Of a DNA stretch of 64,000 bases, positions 1 to 9,157 are shown one piece after another (position 1 is the first letter of the stretch; each line of letters starts with the position of its first letter). The notes under the pieces are model-generated. The model saw nothing but the letters and a program-made list of their open reading frames with translations. It did not search any database and was not told the DNA's origin. This DNA is from Aquamicrobium lusatiense. GTDB lineage: Bacteria > Pseudomonadota > Alphaproteobacteria > Rhizobiales > Rhizobiaceae. A program made the translations under genes and the position numbers. The stretch covers positions 62,001 to 126,000 of the forward strand of contig NZ_JACHEU010000001.1 of NCBI RefSeq assembly GCF_014201615.1, written 5' to 3'.

Positions 1-1203
1 CGATTGCATCAGCAGCGCGCCGAGCATCGCCCCGATGATGGTGCCGGAACCGCCCGCCAGCGACGTGCCGCCGATGACGGCGGCCGCGATGACCAGAAGC
101 TCGTCCAGCGTCCCCAGCGCATTGGTCGCCGCGTTGAGGCGGGCCGAGGAGATGGCTGCGCTGATCGCCACCAGCACGCCCATGATCATGAACACCTTCA
201 TGGTCACCCAGCGCGTGTTGATGCCAGCAAGGTTAGCCGCCTCCGGATTGCCGCCGATGGCGAACACGTAGCGTCCGAAGCGGGTGCGGTTGGTCACGAA
301 GGTCATGATGATGCCGACCGCGACGGCCATCAGCACCGGAATGGCGATGCCATGGGCGATGAACAATCCCCCTTCCGGCACCTCGATGCCCTGCGCCGCT
401 GCATAGCGGCGTACGATGCCCACCGGCCATGGATAGGAATTGGCAACCCATACCGCGCCCAGAATGGCGGCGCAGGCGACGCCCCCCAGAAGCAATTCGG
501 CCCATACCGGCCGCAAGGGGAAGCGGAACCGCTGGCGCTGGCGGCGGCCACTGATCATCAGAAAGGCGACGCCAAGACATCCGGCCACGGCCACGACCCA
601 GCTCCAGCCGGCGCCGATTGCACCCAGCGGTCCGCCGCCCATCAGCTGAAATGTTGCATCGAGCGGCGCGACGGTCTGCCCGCTCGTCACCCACCACGCG
701 GCGCCACGCCAGATCAGCAGCCCGCCAAGGGTGACGATGAAAGCCGGCACTTCAAGATAGGCAATGATGAAACCCTGCAACGCACCGATGAGGAGCCCCG
801 CAAGGATGCCGCAGGCTAGGGCGATCACCCAGATCCACGGATCGCCCAGCGAAAAGCCGAACACGCGGATCAGGATCTGCGCCTGCAGCACGCCCATGAC
901 CATGCCGACGATGCCCTCCATGGAGCCCACCGACAGGTCGATGTTGCGCAGCACGATGACCAGCACCATGCCGGTTGCCATGATGGCCACGGAAGATGTC
1001 TGGACCGAGAGGTTCCACAGGTTGCGCGGCGTCAGGAACAGGCCGCCGGAAAGAAAGTGAAGCAGGAGCCAGATCAGCACCAGCGCCCCCAGCATGCCGA
1101 GCATGCGGGTGTCGAGCTCCGTCGCCTTGAGGAACTTCGCCAGCGGCCCGAGATCGGCCTCCCGCGCCCGGTCGCCCGTCGCCGCCGAGGTCGCATCACT
1201 CAT
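1..1203 (-). CDS. Sugar ABC transporter permease, XylH/RbsC family (3' end outside window)
   Basis: Inner-membrane permease of a sugar (probably D-xylose) ABC importer. The frame is open from an ATG at 1203 to the window edge, so the C-terminus is missing. The N-terminus begins [15 protein letters not shown] and is followed by a hydrophobic helix ([18 protein letters not shown]) and the family signature around [11 protein letters not shown], where BPD_transp_2 permeases such as XylH and RbsC carry their most conserved loop. It lies 223 bp downstream of xylF on the same strand, so the two should be one transport operon; the ATPase gene is not in view and is probably beyond position 1. Substrate is inferred from the neighbouring XylF. 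Confidence 0.88.
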   Translation of the reverse strand, partial: MSDATSAATGDRAREADLGPLAKFLKATELDTRMLGMLGALVLIWLLLHFLSGGLFLTPRNLWNLSVQTSSVAIMATGMVLVIVLRNIDLSVGSMEGIVGMVMGVLQAQILIRVFGFSLGDPWIWVIALACGILAGLLIGALQGFIIAYLEVPAFIVTLGGLLIWRGAAWWVTSGQTVAPLDATFQLMGGGPLGAIGAGWSWVVAVAGCLGVAFLMISGRRQRQRFRFPLRPVWAELLLGGVACAAILGAVWVANSYPWPVGIVRRYAAAQGIEVPEGGLFIAHGIAIPVLMAVAVGIIMTFVTNRTRFGRYVFAIGGNPEAANLAGINTRWVTMKVFMIMGVLVAISAAISSARLNAATNALGTLDELLVIAAAVIGGTSLAGGSGTIIGAMLGALLMQS

Positions 1204-1294
1204 GGTTTCCTCCCACCGGCCGGTTCTGGCCGTCAAATGCGCCGCACCATCATGCTAGACCAAATCCGGCAAAAGTGCACAGCGGTCTTGCAAA

Positions 1295-1315
1295 CCGGGG
1301 CAGCAAACGCCCCGG
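1295..1315 (-). terminator. Hairpin between xylF and the permease gene (attenuator-like)
   Basis: A perfect 7-bp stem CCGGGGC / GCCCCGG with loop AGCAAAC lies in the xylF-permease gap. No good U-run follows on the minus strand, so it is more likely a processing or partial-attenuation hairpin that keeps binding-protein mRNA in excess than a full terminator. Confidence 0.4.
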
Positions 1316-1426
1316 CCTGGCCAATCGCTTCGGAAATTTGAGGGTTTCATGCCGGGCATGACACGGCAGACAGCCACATCCTGCGGGAAGCGCAGGCACC
1401 CCAACGCTTCCCGTAAACTGGACAGC

Positions 1427-2467
1427 TCAGTCGCAGGCAGCGACACTGCCTGCCGCAACGCCTGTGCAGACCGCATCCTTGGTGATCCAGCCGGCATCGA
1501 TGACGACGTTGAGATTGTCCCTGGTGATCGCAATCGGCGTCAGGAACACGGACTTGACGGTATTGCCGCCGGGCGTGGTGAAGTCCTGCACATTGGCGAT
1601 GGCAGTCATTTCCTTGCCGTCGGCCAGTTCGCTGGCGATCTGCGCGGCGTTCTTGCCAAGCTCACGCGCATCTTTCCACACCGACACGGTCTGGGTGCCG
1701 AGCGCGATGCGGTTCAGCGCGGCATGGTCGCCATCCTGACCCGAAACCGGCACCGAGCCGGCAAGGCCCTGCGCCTGAAGTGCGGCGATCGCGCCACCGG
1801 CAGTGCCGTCATTGGAGGCCACCACCGCATCGACCTTGTTGTCGTTGGCGGTCAGGAACTGCTCCATGTTCTTCTGGGCATTGGCCGGCAGCCAGCCATC
1901 GGTATAGGCCTCGCCGACATTCTTGATCGCGCCGGAATCCAGCGCTTCCTTCAGCACCTCGACCTGCCCGGAGAACAGGAAGTCGGCATTGGGATCGGCA
2001 CCGGAGCCCTTGATGAAGACATAATTGCCTTCCGGCTTCAGCTTGAACACCTCGCGGGCCTGCATGCGGCCCACTTCCTTGTTGTCGAAGGTGAGATAGA
2101 AAACGTCACTATTCTCGATCAGGCGGTCATAGCCGACGACCGGAATGCCCTCGTCGAGCGCCTTCTGAACGGCCGGGCCGATGGCCGAGGCATCCTGTGC
2201 CAGAATGATGAGCGCATTGGCGCCCTGGCTGATCAGGCTTTCGACGTCGGTGAGCTGCTTAGAGGCGGACGATTGCGCGTCAGCCGATATGTACTTGTCG
2301 CCCGCCGCCTCGATCGCGGCCTTCATCGCCGCTTCGTCGGTCTTCCAGCGCTCTTCCTGGAAATTCGACCAGGACACGCCGATGACCTTGTCCTTCGCCT
2401 GTGCGGCGAGGGGAAGCGTCAGAGACAAGGCGACACCTGCCAGAATGGCAGCCGTAAAATTCCTCAT
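1427..2467 (-). CDS. xylF: D-xylose ABC transporter substrate-binding protein XylF
   Basis: Periplasmic sugar-binding protein of 346 residues that delivers substrate to the downstream permease. The start at 2467 is chosen because GGGAGGAAATC precedes the ATG and gives a clear signal peptide (MRNFTAAILAGVALSLTLPL, cleaved after AQA). The mature part has the type 1 periplasmic binding fold (Peripla_BP_4) with blocks resembling E. coli XylF: a conserved ERW near the N-terminus, VVGYDRLI, YLTFDNKEVG, VDAVVASNDGTAGGAI and SGQDGD. Upstream, divergent, is a ROK regulator, the usual arrangement for xylose operons. Xylose is the most likely ligand; another pentose is possible. Confidence 0.9.
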   Translation of the reverse strand: MRNFTAAILAGVALSLTLPLAAQAKDKVIGVSWSNFQEERWKTDEAAMKAAIEAAGDKYISADAQSSASKQLTDVESLISQGANALIILAQDASAIGPAVQKALDEGIPVVGYDRLIENSDVFYLTFDNKEVGRMQAREVFKLKPEGNYVFIKGSGADPNADFLFSGQVEVLKEALDSGAIKNVGEAYTDGWLPANAQKNMEQFLTANDNKVDAVVASNDGTAGGAIAALQAQGLAGSVPVSGQDGDHAALNRIALGTQTVSVWKDARELGKNAAQIASELADGKEMTAIANVQDFTTPGGNTVKSVFLTPIAITRDNLNVVIDAGWITKDAVCTGVAAGSVAACD

Positions 2468-2545
2468 GATTTCCTCCCTGCGCCCATGGGCGCGACGTTG
2501 TGACCCGCAAACAAGCCATGCCGGTGAACAAGCCGGGCGAGAACT

Positions 2546-2566
2546 TTTTTTCGAGCCTCGAAAAAA
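2546..2566. promoter_or_regulatory. Perfect 21-bp palindrome, candidate operator for the ROK repressor
   Basis: Arms TTTTTTCGAG and CTCGAAAAAA flank a single C. It sits 79 bp upstream of the xylF start in the divergent region shared with the ROK gene. ROK repressors bind A/T-flanked inverted repeats, so this is a natural operator candidate; binding is inferred. Confidence 0.6.
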
Positions 2567-2615
2567 TGTGGCGCAACGACCTGACCGTGTCAACGGATTT
2601 TCTGACCAACCGTGA

Positions 2616-2642
2616 ATTATTTCGAAACCCGAATTAAATAAT
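2616..2642. promoter_or_regulatory. Second A/T inverted repeat, NagC/Mlc-like operator candidate
   Basis: Arms ATTATTT (2616-2622) and AAATAAT (2636-2642) are separated by 13 bp. The TTATTT/AAATAA pattern resembles operators known for the ROK proteins NagC and Mlc. It lies 77 bp upstream of the ROK start and could serve autoregulation. Confidence 0.45.
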
Positions 2643-2718
2643 GACAGCCTTCGCCGCTTCTGACAAAGTTCACTGCCTGCTATGCAGCGTCGGCACGCAG
2701 GGAGGAAGAGTACAGGTA

Positions 2719-3984
2719 ATGACTGTTGGAATGCGGCACGACGATCTGCGCCGGCGCAACCGCGCCATGGTCATTGCGGCCGCGCGGCGTGGCGGACAGG
2801 TTTCCCGCACCGAAATCACGACTATCACGGGTCTCAGCCATTCCACCATCTCCGCTATTTCCGCCGACCTGATCGCCGAGGGCATTCTGGCCGAGGCCCG
2901 ACAGGATGATGCCCCTGCCCTCAGACGCGGAAGGCCCCAGATCGGGCTCGAACTCGACCCCGCAGCAGCCAGCGTGGTAACGCTGATGCTGTCCCTCAAC
3001 AGCCTCTCCGCCGTCCGGCTCGATTATTCGGGAGCTGTTCTGGACGAAGAGCAGTTGCGGCTCGACACGCGCGCCCTCTCCCGCGAGGCACTGATCGGCG
3101 AATGCGTGGCAGTGCTTCAACGATGCCTTGCTCACCCCGCAGCAAAGGCTGGCCCGCCATTGCGTATCGTCTTTGCCGTTCAGGGCATTACTGACGCGGA
3201 AGCGCGTTCCATGCTGTGGTCTCCGATCACCCCGCACACGGACATCCCCTTCGCCGACATTCTGGAAGCGGAATTCTCTGTTCCCGTAACGGTGGAGAAC
3301 GACTGCAACATGATGGCCGAGGCGCTGCGCTGGCGCGATCCGGCCCGCTATCGCGACGATTTCATCGCCATATTGCTCTCGCACGGCATCGGCATGGGGC
3401 TGGTGCTCAAGGGCGAGATGTTCACCGGCACCCATTCCTCGGGCGTCGAATTCGGACACATGGTCCATAGGCCGGACGGGGCGCTGTGCCGTTGCGGGCG
3501 GCGCGGCTGCATCGAAGCCTATGCAGGAAGCTACGCCATCTGGCGCAGCGCCGCCGGCCATGACCAGAACGAGGAGCCCCGGGGCGATATCGGGGAAGCG
3601 GAGATGCGGGCGCTGGCGGAAGCGGCCCGGGACCATGAAGGACGCGAGCGCGAGGCGTTCCGCATCGCAGGCGAAGCGCTCGGCTTCGGCCTTGGCAGCC
3701 TGTTTGCGCTCATCGACCCTGCCCCGGTGGCATTGGTCGGCCTCAATGCAGCCGCCTTCGACCTGATCGAACCGTCCCTGCGCGATGCCATCGCACGCAC
3801 TGCCGGCGGCCAGCATTCCGGCTCGATCAGCTTCAGCATCGAGCCGGACCAGATCGCCCTGCTGCGCGAAGGCTGCGCCATGCGCGCGCTGACTTATGTC
3901 GATGACCGGATTTTTGCCGGCGGGCGGTCCCTGCAGGACGGCCCGGCCGCGCGTCACTCTTCCCTGCCCGTCACTCTTCCCTGA
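2719..3984 (+). CDS. ROK-family transcriptional regulator (XylR-like repressor)
   Basis: Predicted sugar-responsive repressor of the divergent xylF operon, 421 residues. The start at 2719 follows GGAGGAAGAG; an in-frame ATG at 2641 has no ribosome site. Residues about 10-70 form a winged helix-turn-helix (RTEITTITGLSHSTISAISA). The rest is the ROK sugar-kinase-like fold, with the family block GVEFGHM and the zinc-type cysteine cluster CRCGRRGCIE. Its 3' end overlaps the convergent phoB by 14 bp, so neither gene can have a separate terminator between them. Ligand not determinable; xylose is the best guess from context. Confidence 0.88.
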   Translation: MTVGMRHDDLRRRNRAMVIAAARRGGQVSRTEITTITGLSHSTISAISADLIAEGILAEARQDDAPALRRGRPQIGLELDPAAASVVTLMLSLNSLSAVRLDYSGAVLDEEQLRLDTRALSREALIGECVAVLQRCLAHPAAKAGPPLRIVFAVQGITDAEARSMLWSPITPHTDIPFADILEAEFSVPVTVENDCNMMAEALRWRDPARYRDDFIAILLSHGIGMGLVLKGEMFTGTHSSGVEFGHMVHRPDGALCRCGRRGCIEAYAGSYAIWRSAAGHDQNEEPRGDIGEAEMRALAEAARDHEGREREAFRIAGEALGFGLGSLFALIDPAPVALVGLNAAAFDLIEPSLRDAIARTAGGQHSGSISFSIEPDQIALLREGCAMRALTYVDDRIFAGGRSLQDGPAARHSSLPVTLP

Positions 3985-4660
3985 TCGCGTAGCCTGAACC
4001 GCGAACGGTGCGGATCACGTCGGGCATGCGGCCGGTGTTGACGGCCTTGCGCAGCCGCCCGACATGCACGTCGACAGTACGCTCGTCGATGTAGATCGTC
4101 TCGCCCCAGACATTGTCCAGCAACTGTCCGCGCGAGAAGACGCGGCCGGGATGCTGCATCATGAATTCGAGCAGGCGGAACTCGGTCGGCCCCAGCCGGA
4201 TCTCGCTCTTCTTGCGATAGACGCGGTGCTGTTCGCGGTCGAGCACGATGTCGCCCACCTTGAGCACAGAGGACAGCACTTCCGGCTTGGCGCGGCGCAG
4301 AAGCGCCTTCACGCGCGCCACCAGCTCGGGCATGGAGAAGGGCTTGACCAGATAGTCGTCGGCGCCGGTGGAAAGGCCGCGCACCCGGTCGCTTTCCTCC
4401 CCGCGCGCCGTCAGCATGATGATGGGCAGCCGTTCGGTCTGCTCGCGCATGCGCAGGCGCCGGCACAGTTCGATGCCGGAGATCGCCGGAACCATCCAGT
4501 CGAGCACCAGAAGGTCCGGCACGTTTTCCTGCAGCCGCAACTCGGCCTCGTCACCGCGCGTGACGATCTCGACCTGATAGCCTTCGGCTTCGAGGTTGTA
4601 GCGCAGAAGCACGCCCAACGGCTCTTCGTCCTCAACCACCATGATGCGGGGTGCAATCAT
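3971..4660 (-). CDS. phoB: Phosphate regulon response regulator PhoB
   Basis: OmpR/PhoB-class response regulator of 229 residues that activates Pho-box promoters under phosphate starvation. The receiver domain (1-120) has the acidic pocket E10/D11, phosphoacceptor Asp54 (VLDWMVP), Thr84 and Lys106 (YLVKPF). The winged-helix DNA-binding domain fills 130-229 (RLGPTEFRLLEFM, RTVDVHVGRLRKAV, VRGSGYAI). It is the last gene of pstSCAB-phoU-phoB, 22 bp after phoU, with GAGGAG before the ATG. Its partner PhoR is not adjacent. Confidence 0.96.
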   Translation of the reverse strand: MIAPRIMVVEDEEPLGVLLRYNLEAEGYQVEIVTRGDEAELRLQENVPDLLVLDWMVPAISGIELCRRLRMREQTERLPIIMLTARGEESDRVRGLSTGADDYLVKPFSMPELVARVKALLRRAKPEVLSSVLKVGDIVLDREQHRVYRKKSEIRLGPTEFRLLEFMMQHPGRVFSRGQLLDNVWGETIYIDERTVDVHVGRLRKAVNTGRMPDVIRTVRGSGYAIREE

Positions 4661-4682
4661 GCTTCGTCTCCTCGATCCTGCT

Positions 4683-5390
4683 TCAAACCGCAGGTGCCGG
4701 TATGCCAGTCTCGTCCTGCTTGGGACGATGAGCCGGCAACTGCTCGCCGGTCAGCACATAATAGGCATTTTCGGCAATATTGGTCACGTGGTCGCCAATG
4801 CGCTCCAGGTTCTTCGCACAGAAAAGCAGATGCGTGCAGGCCGTGATGTTGCGCGCGTCCTCCATCATGTAGGTCAGCAGTTCGCGGAACACAGAGGTGT
4901 ATTTGACGTCGACCAGCTCGTCTTCGTCGCGCAGCCGCACCAGCCCTTCCGGGTTGCGCGCGCCATATTCGTCGATGACGCCCTGAACCTGCTCAAGAAC
5001 CAGTTCGGACATGTCTTCGATGGAGCGGGCGAAAGCGCGCGGCACGCTCGACTGACCGACCGCATCGACGCGCTTGGCGATGTTCTTGGCCAGATCGCCG
5101 ATGCGTTCGAGATCGCCGGCCATGCGGATCGCGCCCACGATGGCACGCAGGTCCTGCGCCATCGGCTGGCGCTTGCCGATCAGTGTGATGGCGCGGTCGT
5201 CCAGACGACGCTGCAACTCGTCCATCACCGCATCCTCGGAGATGACGCGCTGGGCCAGCGCAGTGTCCGGTACGATCAGGCTCTGCGTCGCCTCATCGAC
5301 CATAGACCCGGCAAGGCTGACCATGTCACGCACCAGCCCTTCGATCTCGCCAAGATCGTCGTCGAAGGCGGTCACCGTATGAGCACCCAT
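4683..5390 (-). CDS. phoU: Phosphate signalling protein PhoU
   Basis: Negative regulator linking Pst transporter activity to PhoR/PhoB, 235 residues, cytoplasmic. It is two repeats of a three-helix PhoU domain; each has the acidic metal-site helix motif (MAGDLERIGDLAKNIA and CAKNLERIGDHVTNIAE). GAGGAACGTATA precedes the ATG. It sits between pstB and phoB in the canonical order. Loss of PhoU in other bacteria de-represses the Pho regulon. Confidence 0.96.
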   Translation of the reverse strand: MGAHTVTAFDDDLGEIEGLVRDMVSLAGSMVDEATQSLIVPDTALAQRVISEDAVMDELQRRLDDRAITLIGKRQPMAQDLRAIVGAIRMAGDLERIGDLAKNIAKRVDAVGQSSVPRAFARSIEDMSELVLEQVQGVIDEYGARNPEGLVRLRDEDELVDVKYTSVFRELLTYMMEDARNITACTHLLFCAKNLERIGDHVTNIAENAYYVLTGEQLPAHRPKQDETGIPAPAV

Positions 5391-5428
5391 TATACGTTCC
5401 TCGTCTGTTGGAATGGCCGCAGTAACAC

Positions 5429-6250
5429 TCAGCCGAACCGGCCGGTGATGTAGTCCTGCGTGCGCTTGTCGTCGGGGTTGGTGAACATCTTCTCGGTCGG
5501 GCCTTCCTCAACGAGATTGCCGAGATGGAACATGGCCGTGCGCTGCGAGACGCGCGCCGCCTGCTGCATGGAGTGGGTGACGATGACGATGGTGTAGTTC
5601 TCGCGCAGCTCGTCGATCAGTTCCTCGACGCGTGCGGTGGCGATCGGATCGAGCGCCGAGCAGGGCTCGTCCATCAGGATCACTTCAGGCGACACGGCGA
5701 TGGCGCGCGCAATGCACAGGCGCTGCTGCTGACCGCCGGAAAGACCGGTGCCGGCATCATGCAGGCGGTCCTTGACCTCGTTGAAGAGGCCGGCGCGCTT
5801 CAGGCTCGATTCCACGATCGCATCCATGTCGGCCTTGCTGCGGGCAAGGCCGTGAATGCGCGGGCCATAGGCAACGTTCTCATAGATCGATTTCGGGAAC
5901 GGGTTCGGTTTCTGGAACACCATGCCCACGCGCGACCGCAGTTCCACCACGTCGATGTCGCGGTCGTAGATGTCCTCGCCGTCGAGCGTGATCTTGCCCA
6001 CGACCCGCGCATTGTCGATGGTGTCGTTCATGCGGTTCAGGCAGCGCAGGAAGGTGGACTTGCCGCAGCCCGAGGGACCGATCAGCGCCGTCACCTGATT
6101 CTGGCGGACCAGAAGATCCACATCGAACAGGGCCTGCTTGTCACCATAGAAGACGCCGACCTTCTCGCCCCGCATCTTGATGGGTTCGTTGACGGCGGCC
6201 ACCTTGGCGTTCACGGCATTTTCCAGAGTTGCTTCGCTCATAATGTTCAC
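5429..6250 (-). CDS. pstB: Phosphate ABC transporter ATP-binding protein PstB
   Basis: Cytoplasmic ATPase that powers phosphate import through PstCA, 273 residues. Walker [10 protein letters not shown] is at 58-66, signature LSGGQ at 169-173 and Walker B VILMDEP at 189-195, with the switch histidine in IVIVTHSM. The start is a GTG at 6250, preceded at good distance by AAGGAAC; an ATG three codons inside (6241) is the alternative. It is tightly packed between pstA and phoU. Confidence 0.96.
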   Translation of the reverse strand: MNIMSEATLENAVNAKVAAVNEPIKMRGEKVGVFYGDKQALFDVDLLVRQNQVTALIGPSGCGKSTFLRCLNRMNDTIDNARVVGKITLDGEDIYDRDIDVVELRSRVGMVFQKPNPFPKSIYENVAYGPRIHGLARSKADMDAIVESSLKRAGLFNEVKDRLHDAGTGLSGGQQQRLCIARAIAVSPEVILMDEPCSALDPIATARVEELIDELRENYTIVIVTHSMQQAARVSQRTAMFHLGNLVEEGPTEKMFTNPDDKRTQDYITGRFG

Positions 6251-6266
6251 GATCTTTGTTCCTTAA

Positions 6267-7592
6267 TTACCAGCGCCGTTCGAAGCGCCGGCGCAGCAGG
6301 ATCGCGGCCAGGTTCATCGCGGCAAGGAAAAGCAGGAGGATGATGATGGCGCCGGAAGTGCGTTCCACGAAGGCACGTTCGGCTTCGTTCGCCCACATGT
6401 AGATCTGCACGGGCAGCGCGGTGGCAGGGTCCATCGGCGTGGCGGGATAGTCGGCCACGAAGGCCACCATGCCGATGAGCAGCAGCGGAGCGGTCTCGCC
6501 CAGCGCCTGCGCCAGACCTATGATGGTTCCGGTGAGGATACCGGGGGCTGCAAGCGGCAGGACGTGGTGGAACACGGTCTGCATCTTCGAGGCGCCGACA
6601 CCCAGCGCGCCGGAGCGGATCGAAGGCGGCACCGCCTTGAGGGCCGCGCGGGTGGCGATGATGATCGTCGGCAGCGTCATCAGCGTCAGCACGAGACCGC
6701 CGACCAGCGAGGCCGATCGCGGCAATCCCATGAAGTTCACGAACACCGCAAGGCCCAGCAGACCGAACACGATGGAGGGCACGGCCGCCAGATTGTTGAT
6801 GTTGACCTCGATCAGGTCGGTCCAGCGGTTCTTCGGTGCAAACTCCTCCAGATAGATGGAGGCCGCCACGCCGATCGGCAGCGCCAGCACCAGAACGATC
6901 AGCATCATGTAGACCGAGCCGATCAGCGCTACGCCCATGCCGGCGGTTTCCGGCCGGCTGGAAGCGCCGAAGGTGAACAGGCCGCGGTTGAAACGCTCGA
7001 CCATGGCGCCGTCGGCGGTCAGGGTCTTCATCCAGGCGACCTGCTTGTCCTTGACCTTGCGGCGCGACTCGGGAACCGACATGTCGATCTGGCCCTTATG
7101 GGCGGAGTCGACGTCCGCGGCAGCCAGCACCCACACATTCTGCGTGGTGCCGATGACCGACGGATCGGCGATCACCATGTCACGGAGTTGCGTGCGCACA
7201 CCCTGCGAGATCATGCCGGACAGGAGGCGCAGGTCAGCCCTGTTCTCCTCGGCTTCGACATCAAGCCCGAGCTTTGCGGCAAGAGCATTGCGCGCCAGCA
7301 GCGGATAGTTGGCGGTAGCCAGCACATTGGCATCGCTGTCGCGCTTGCCTTCCGGGTCGATGACGCCGGCATCAAAGGTAACCGGCAGGCTGATCGAGGT
7401 CTGCCAGAAGGCGGTGTAACCACCCCTGATGACCGTGAACATCAGGGCGCCGAGGAAGAAGATGCCGATGGCGATTGCCGCGATACCGTAGAAGCGGAAC
7501 CTGCGCTCAGCGCGGTAGCGGCGCTTGAGGCCGATGTCGCGGCGGGCCGGAGCCGTGGCCGTCACGGTGTTGTCGAACGGGATGTCGGTCAT
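6267..7592 (-). CDS. pstA: Phosphate ABC transporter permease PstA
   Basis: Inner-membrane permease of the Pst complex, 441 residues, longer than the E. coli protein (about 296) because of a large periplasmic region between the first membrane helix (about 36-56) and the transport domain. The BPD_transp_1 core contains the EAA loop segment with ALGVGASKMQTVFHHVLP. The ATG overlaps the end of pstC by four bases, indicating translational coupling. Long PstA/PstC forms with N-terminal periplasmic inserts are usual in alphaproteobacteria. Confidence 0.95.
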   Translation of the reverse strand: MTDIPFDNTVTATAPARRDIGLKRRYRAERRFRFYGIAAIAIGIFFLGALMFTVIRGGYTAFWQTSISLPVTFDAGVIDPEGKRDSDANVLATANYPLLARNALAAKLGLDVEAEENRADLRLLSGMISQGVRTQLRDMVIADPSVIGTTQNVWVLAAADVDSAHKGQIDMSVPESRRKVKDKQVAWMKTLTADGAMVERFNRGLFTFGASSRPETAGMGVALIGSVYMMLIVLVLALPIGVAASIYLEEFAPKNRWTDLIEVNINNLAAVPSIVFGLLGLAVFVNFMGLPRSASLVGGLVLTLMTLPTIIIATRAALKAVPPSIRSGALGVGASKMQTVFHHVLPLAAPGILTGTIIGLAQALGETAPLLLIGMVAFVADYPATPMDPATALPVQIYMWANEAERAFVERTSGAIIILLLFLAAMNLAAILLRRRFERRW

Positions 7593-9058
7593 TCGTACTG
7601 TTCCCGATATTTGCGCACGATGTAGAGCGCCAGCACATTCATGCCGAGCGTGATGACAAAGAGGGTGATGCCGAGGGCGAAGGCCACCAGCGTCTGGGGC
7701 GATGTGAATTCAAGGTCGCCGGTCAGCTGGTTGACGATCTTGACGGTGATGGTGGTCATCGCCTCACCCGGATTGATGGTGAGGTTGGCGGCCACGCCTG
7801 CGGCAAGCACCACGATCATGGTTTCACCGATCGCCCGTGAGGCGGTCAGCAGCAGCGCGCCGACGATACCCGGGAGGGCTGCCGGCAGGATGACGTTGCG
7901 CACCGTTTCGGAGCGCGTGGCGCCAAGGCCGAGCGAGCCGTCGTTGAGAGAACGCGGCACCGCGCTGATGATGTCGTCGGAGAGCGAGGACACGAAGGGA
8001 ATGAGCATGATGCCCATGACCAGACCCGCCGTCAGCACGCTCTGCGCCGCGATGAAGGGCTGGCCGCCCGACAGTGCCGCCGAAATGTCGCGCAGCAGCG
8101 GACCGACCGTCACCAGGGCGAAAATGCCGTAGACGATGGTGGGAATGCCGGCGAGCACTTCCAGCACCGGCTTCACGATCGAACGCACTTTCCGGGACGC
8201 ATATTCCGACATGTAGATGGCTGCGAACAGACCGACCGGCACAGCGAACAGCATGGCCACCAGCGCGATGTAAAGCGTACCGGCAAGCAGCGGGATCAGA
8301 CCGAACTGACCGGTTGCACCGCCCGAACCGGCCGCGGCGAAGCGCGGGTCCCACACCGTTCCGAAGAAGAAATTGGAGAGCGGCACGGACTGGAAGAAGG
8401 ACAGCGTCTGAAACAGCATCGACAGCACGATGCCGACGGTGGTGAGGATGGCGACGGTCGAGGCCGCGATCAGGCCCCACAGCATCACCCGCTCGACATT
8501 GTTGCGGGCGCGGCGGCGAAGCGTGATGCCCGACAGCCCGAACCATGCACCTGCCAGCGAAATCAGGATTGCGCCGATGGCGGACCAGAGGGACGAGGCG
8601 TCGCTCATCGATCTGTAGGATTCAGCGGCGGGCACCATATAGGGCTCGCCATTCGAGGCCAGCGCCAGACCCTTTGTGGCAAACAGTGCCTTGAGGTCTG
8701 CCTGACCGGAACGCACCTGCTCGATTTCAGCGGCGTCAAGCCGGCGCAGGCCGTCGCCGATCGCGTAGATGGTGCCCATCGTCAGCGAACGGTTCACATC
8801 CGGTGCGGAGGTCACCTGCCCGGGCAGGCCGCGCCACACGGCGCTGTCGATATAAAGCGGGCTTGCCGCTTTCCAGATAGCGAAAAAGAGAAGGGCCGGG
8901 AAGATCGCAAGGACCAGTGCGTAGGAGCCATGATAACCCGGCAGGGAATGCTGCTTGACGCCGGGTTGCGGCTCCAGCCGCGAGGCGCGCATGCGCGCCA
9001 CGAGAAAAGCCACCACGCCGATGATCAGAACGATGGCAAGAACCCAGGAAACGCTCAT
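7589..9058 (-). CDS. pstC: Phosphate ABC transporter permease PstC
   Basis: Second inner-membrane permease of Pst, 489 residues, again the long alphaproteobacterial form. A first helix (VLAIVLIIGVVAFLVARM) starts at residue 6, an extended N-terminal region follows, and the C-terminal half holds the permease domain with the EAA motif LGLGATRSETVRNVILPAA. It pairs with PstA to form the channel and overlaps it by four bases. It begins 99 bp downstream of pstS. Confidence 0.95.
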   Translation of the reverse strand: MSVSWVLAIVLIIGVVAFLVARMRASRLEPQPGVKQHSLPGYHGSYALVLAIFPALLFFAIWKAASPLYIDSAVWRGLPGQVTSAPDVNRSLTMGTIYAIGDGLRRLDAAEIEQVRSGQADLKALFATKGLALASNGEPYMVPAAESYRSMSDASSLWSAIGAILISLAGAWFGLSGITLRRRARNNVERVMLWGLIAASTVAILTTVGIVLSMLFQTLSFFQSVPLSNFFFGTVWDPRFAAAGSGGATGQFGLIPLLAGTLYIALVAMLFAVPVGLFAAIYMSEYASRKVRSIVKPVLEVLAGIPTIVYGIFALVTVGPLLRDISAALSGGQPFIAAQSVLTAGLVMGIMLIPFVSSLSDDIISAVPRSLNDGSLGLGATRSETVRNVILPAALPGIVGALLLTASRAIGETMIVVLAAGVAANLTINPGEAMTTITVKIVNQLTGDLEFTSPQTLVAFALGITLFVITLGMNVLALYIVRKYREQYE

Positions 9059-9157
9059 GAAGTCTGTCCAATTGGCTTTCAGGGGCAGGCCCTGGATTGC
9101 TTCACGCCTAAGATGGCAGGGGCGCGCCCTGGATGGCGCGCCCCGAACCGGTTCTGA

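Noticed and set aside
2680..3957. 425-codon frame antisense to the ROK regulator, and the 384-codon frame (1349-2503) antisense to xylF
   Set aside because: Both oppose well-supported genes and have no recognisable domains.
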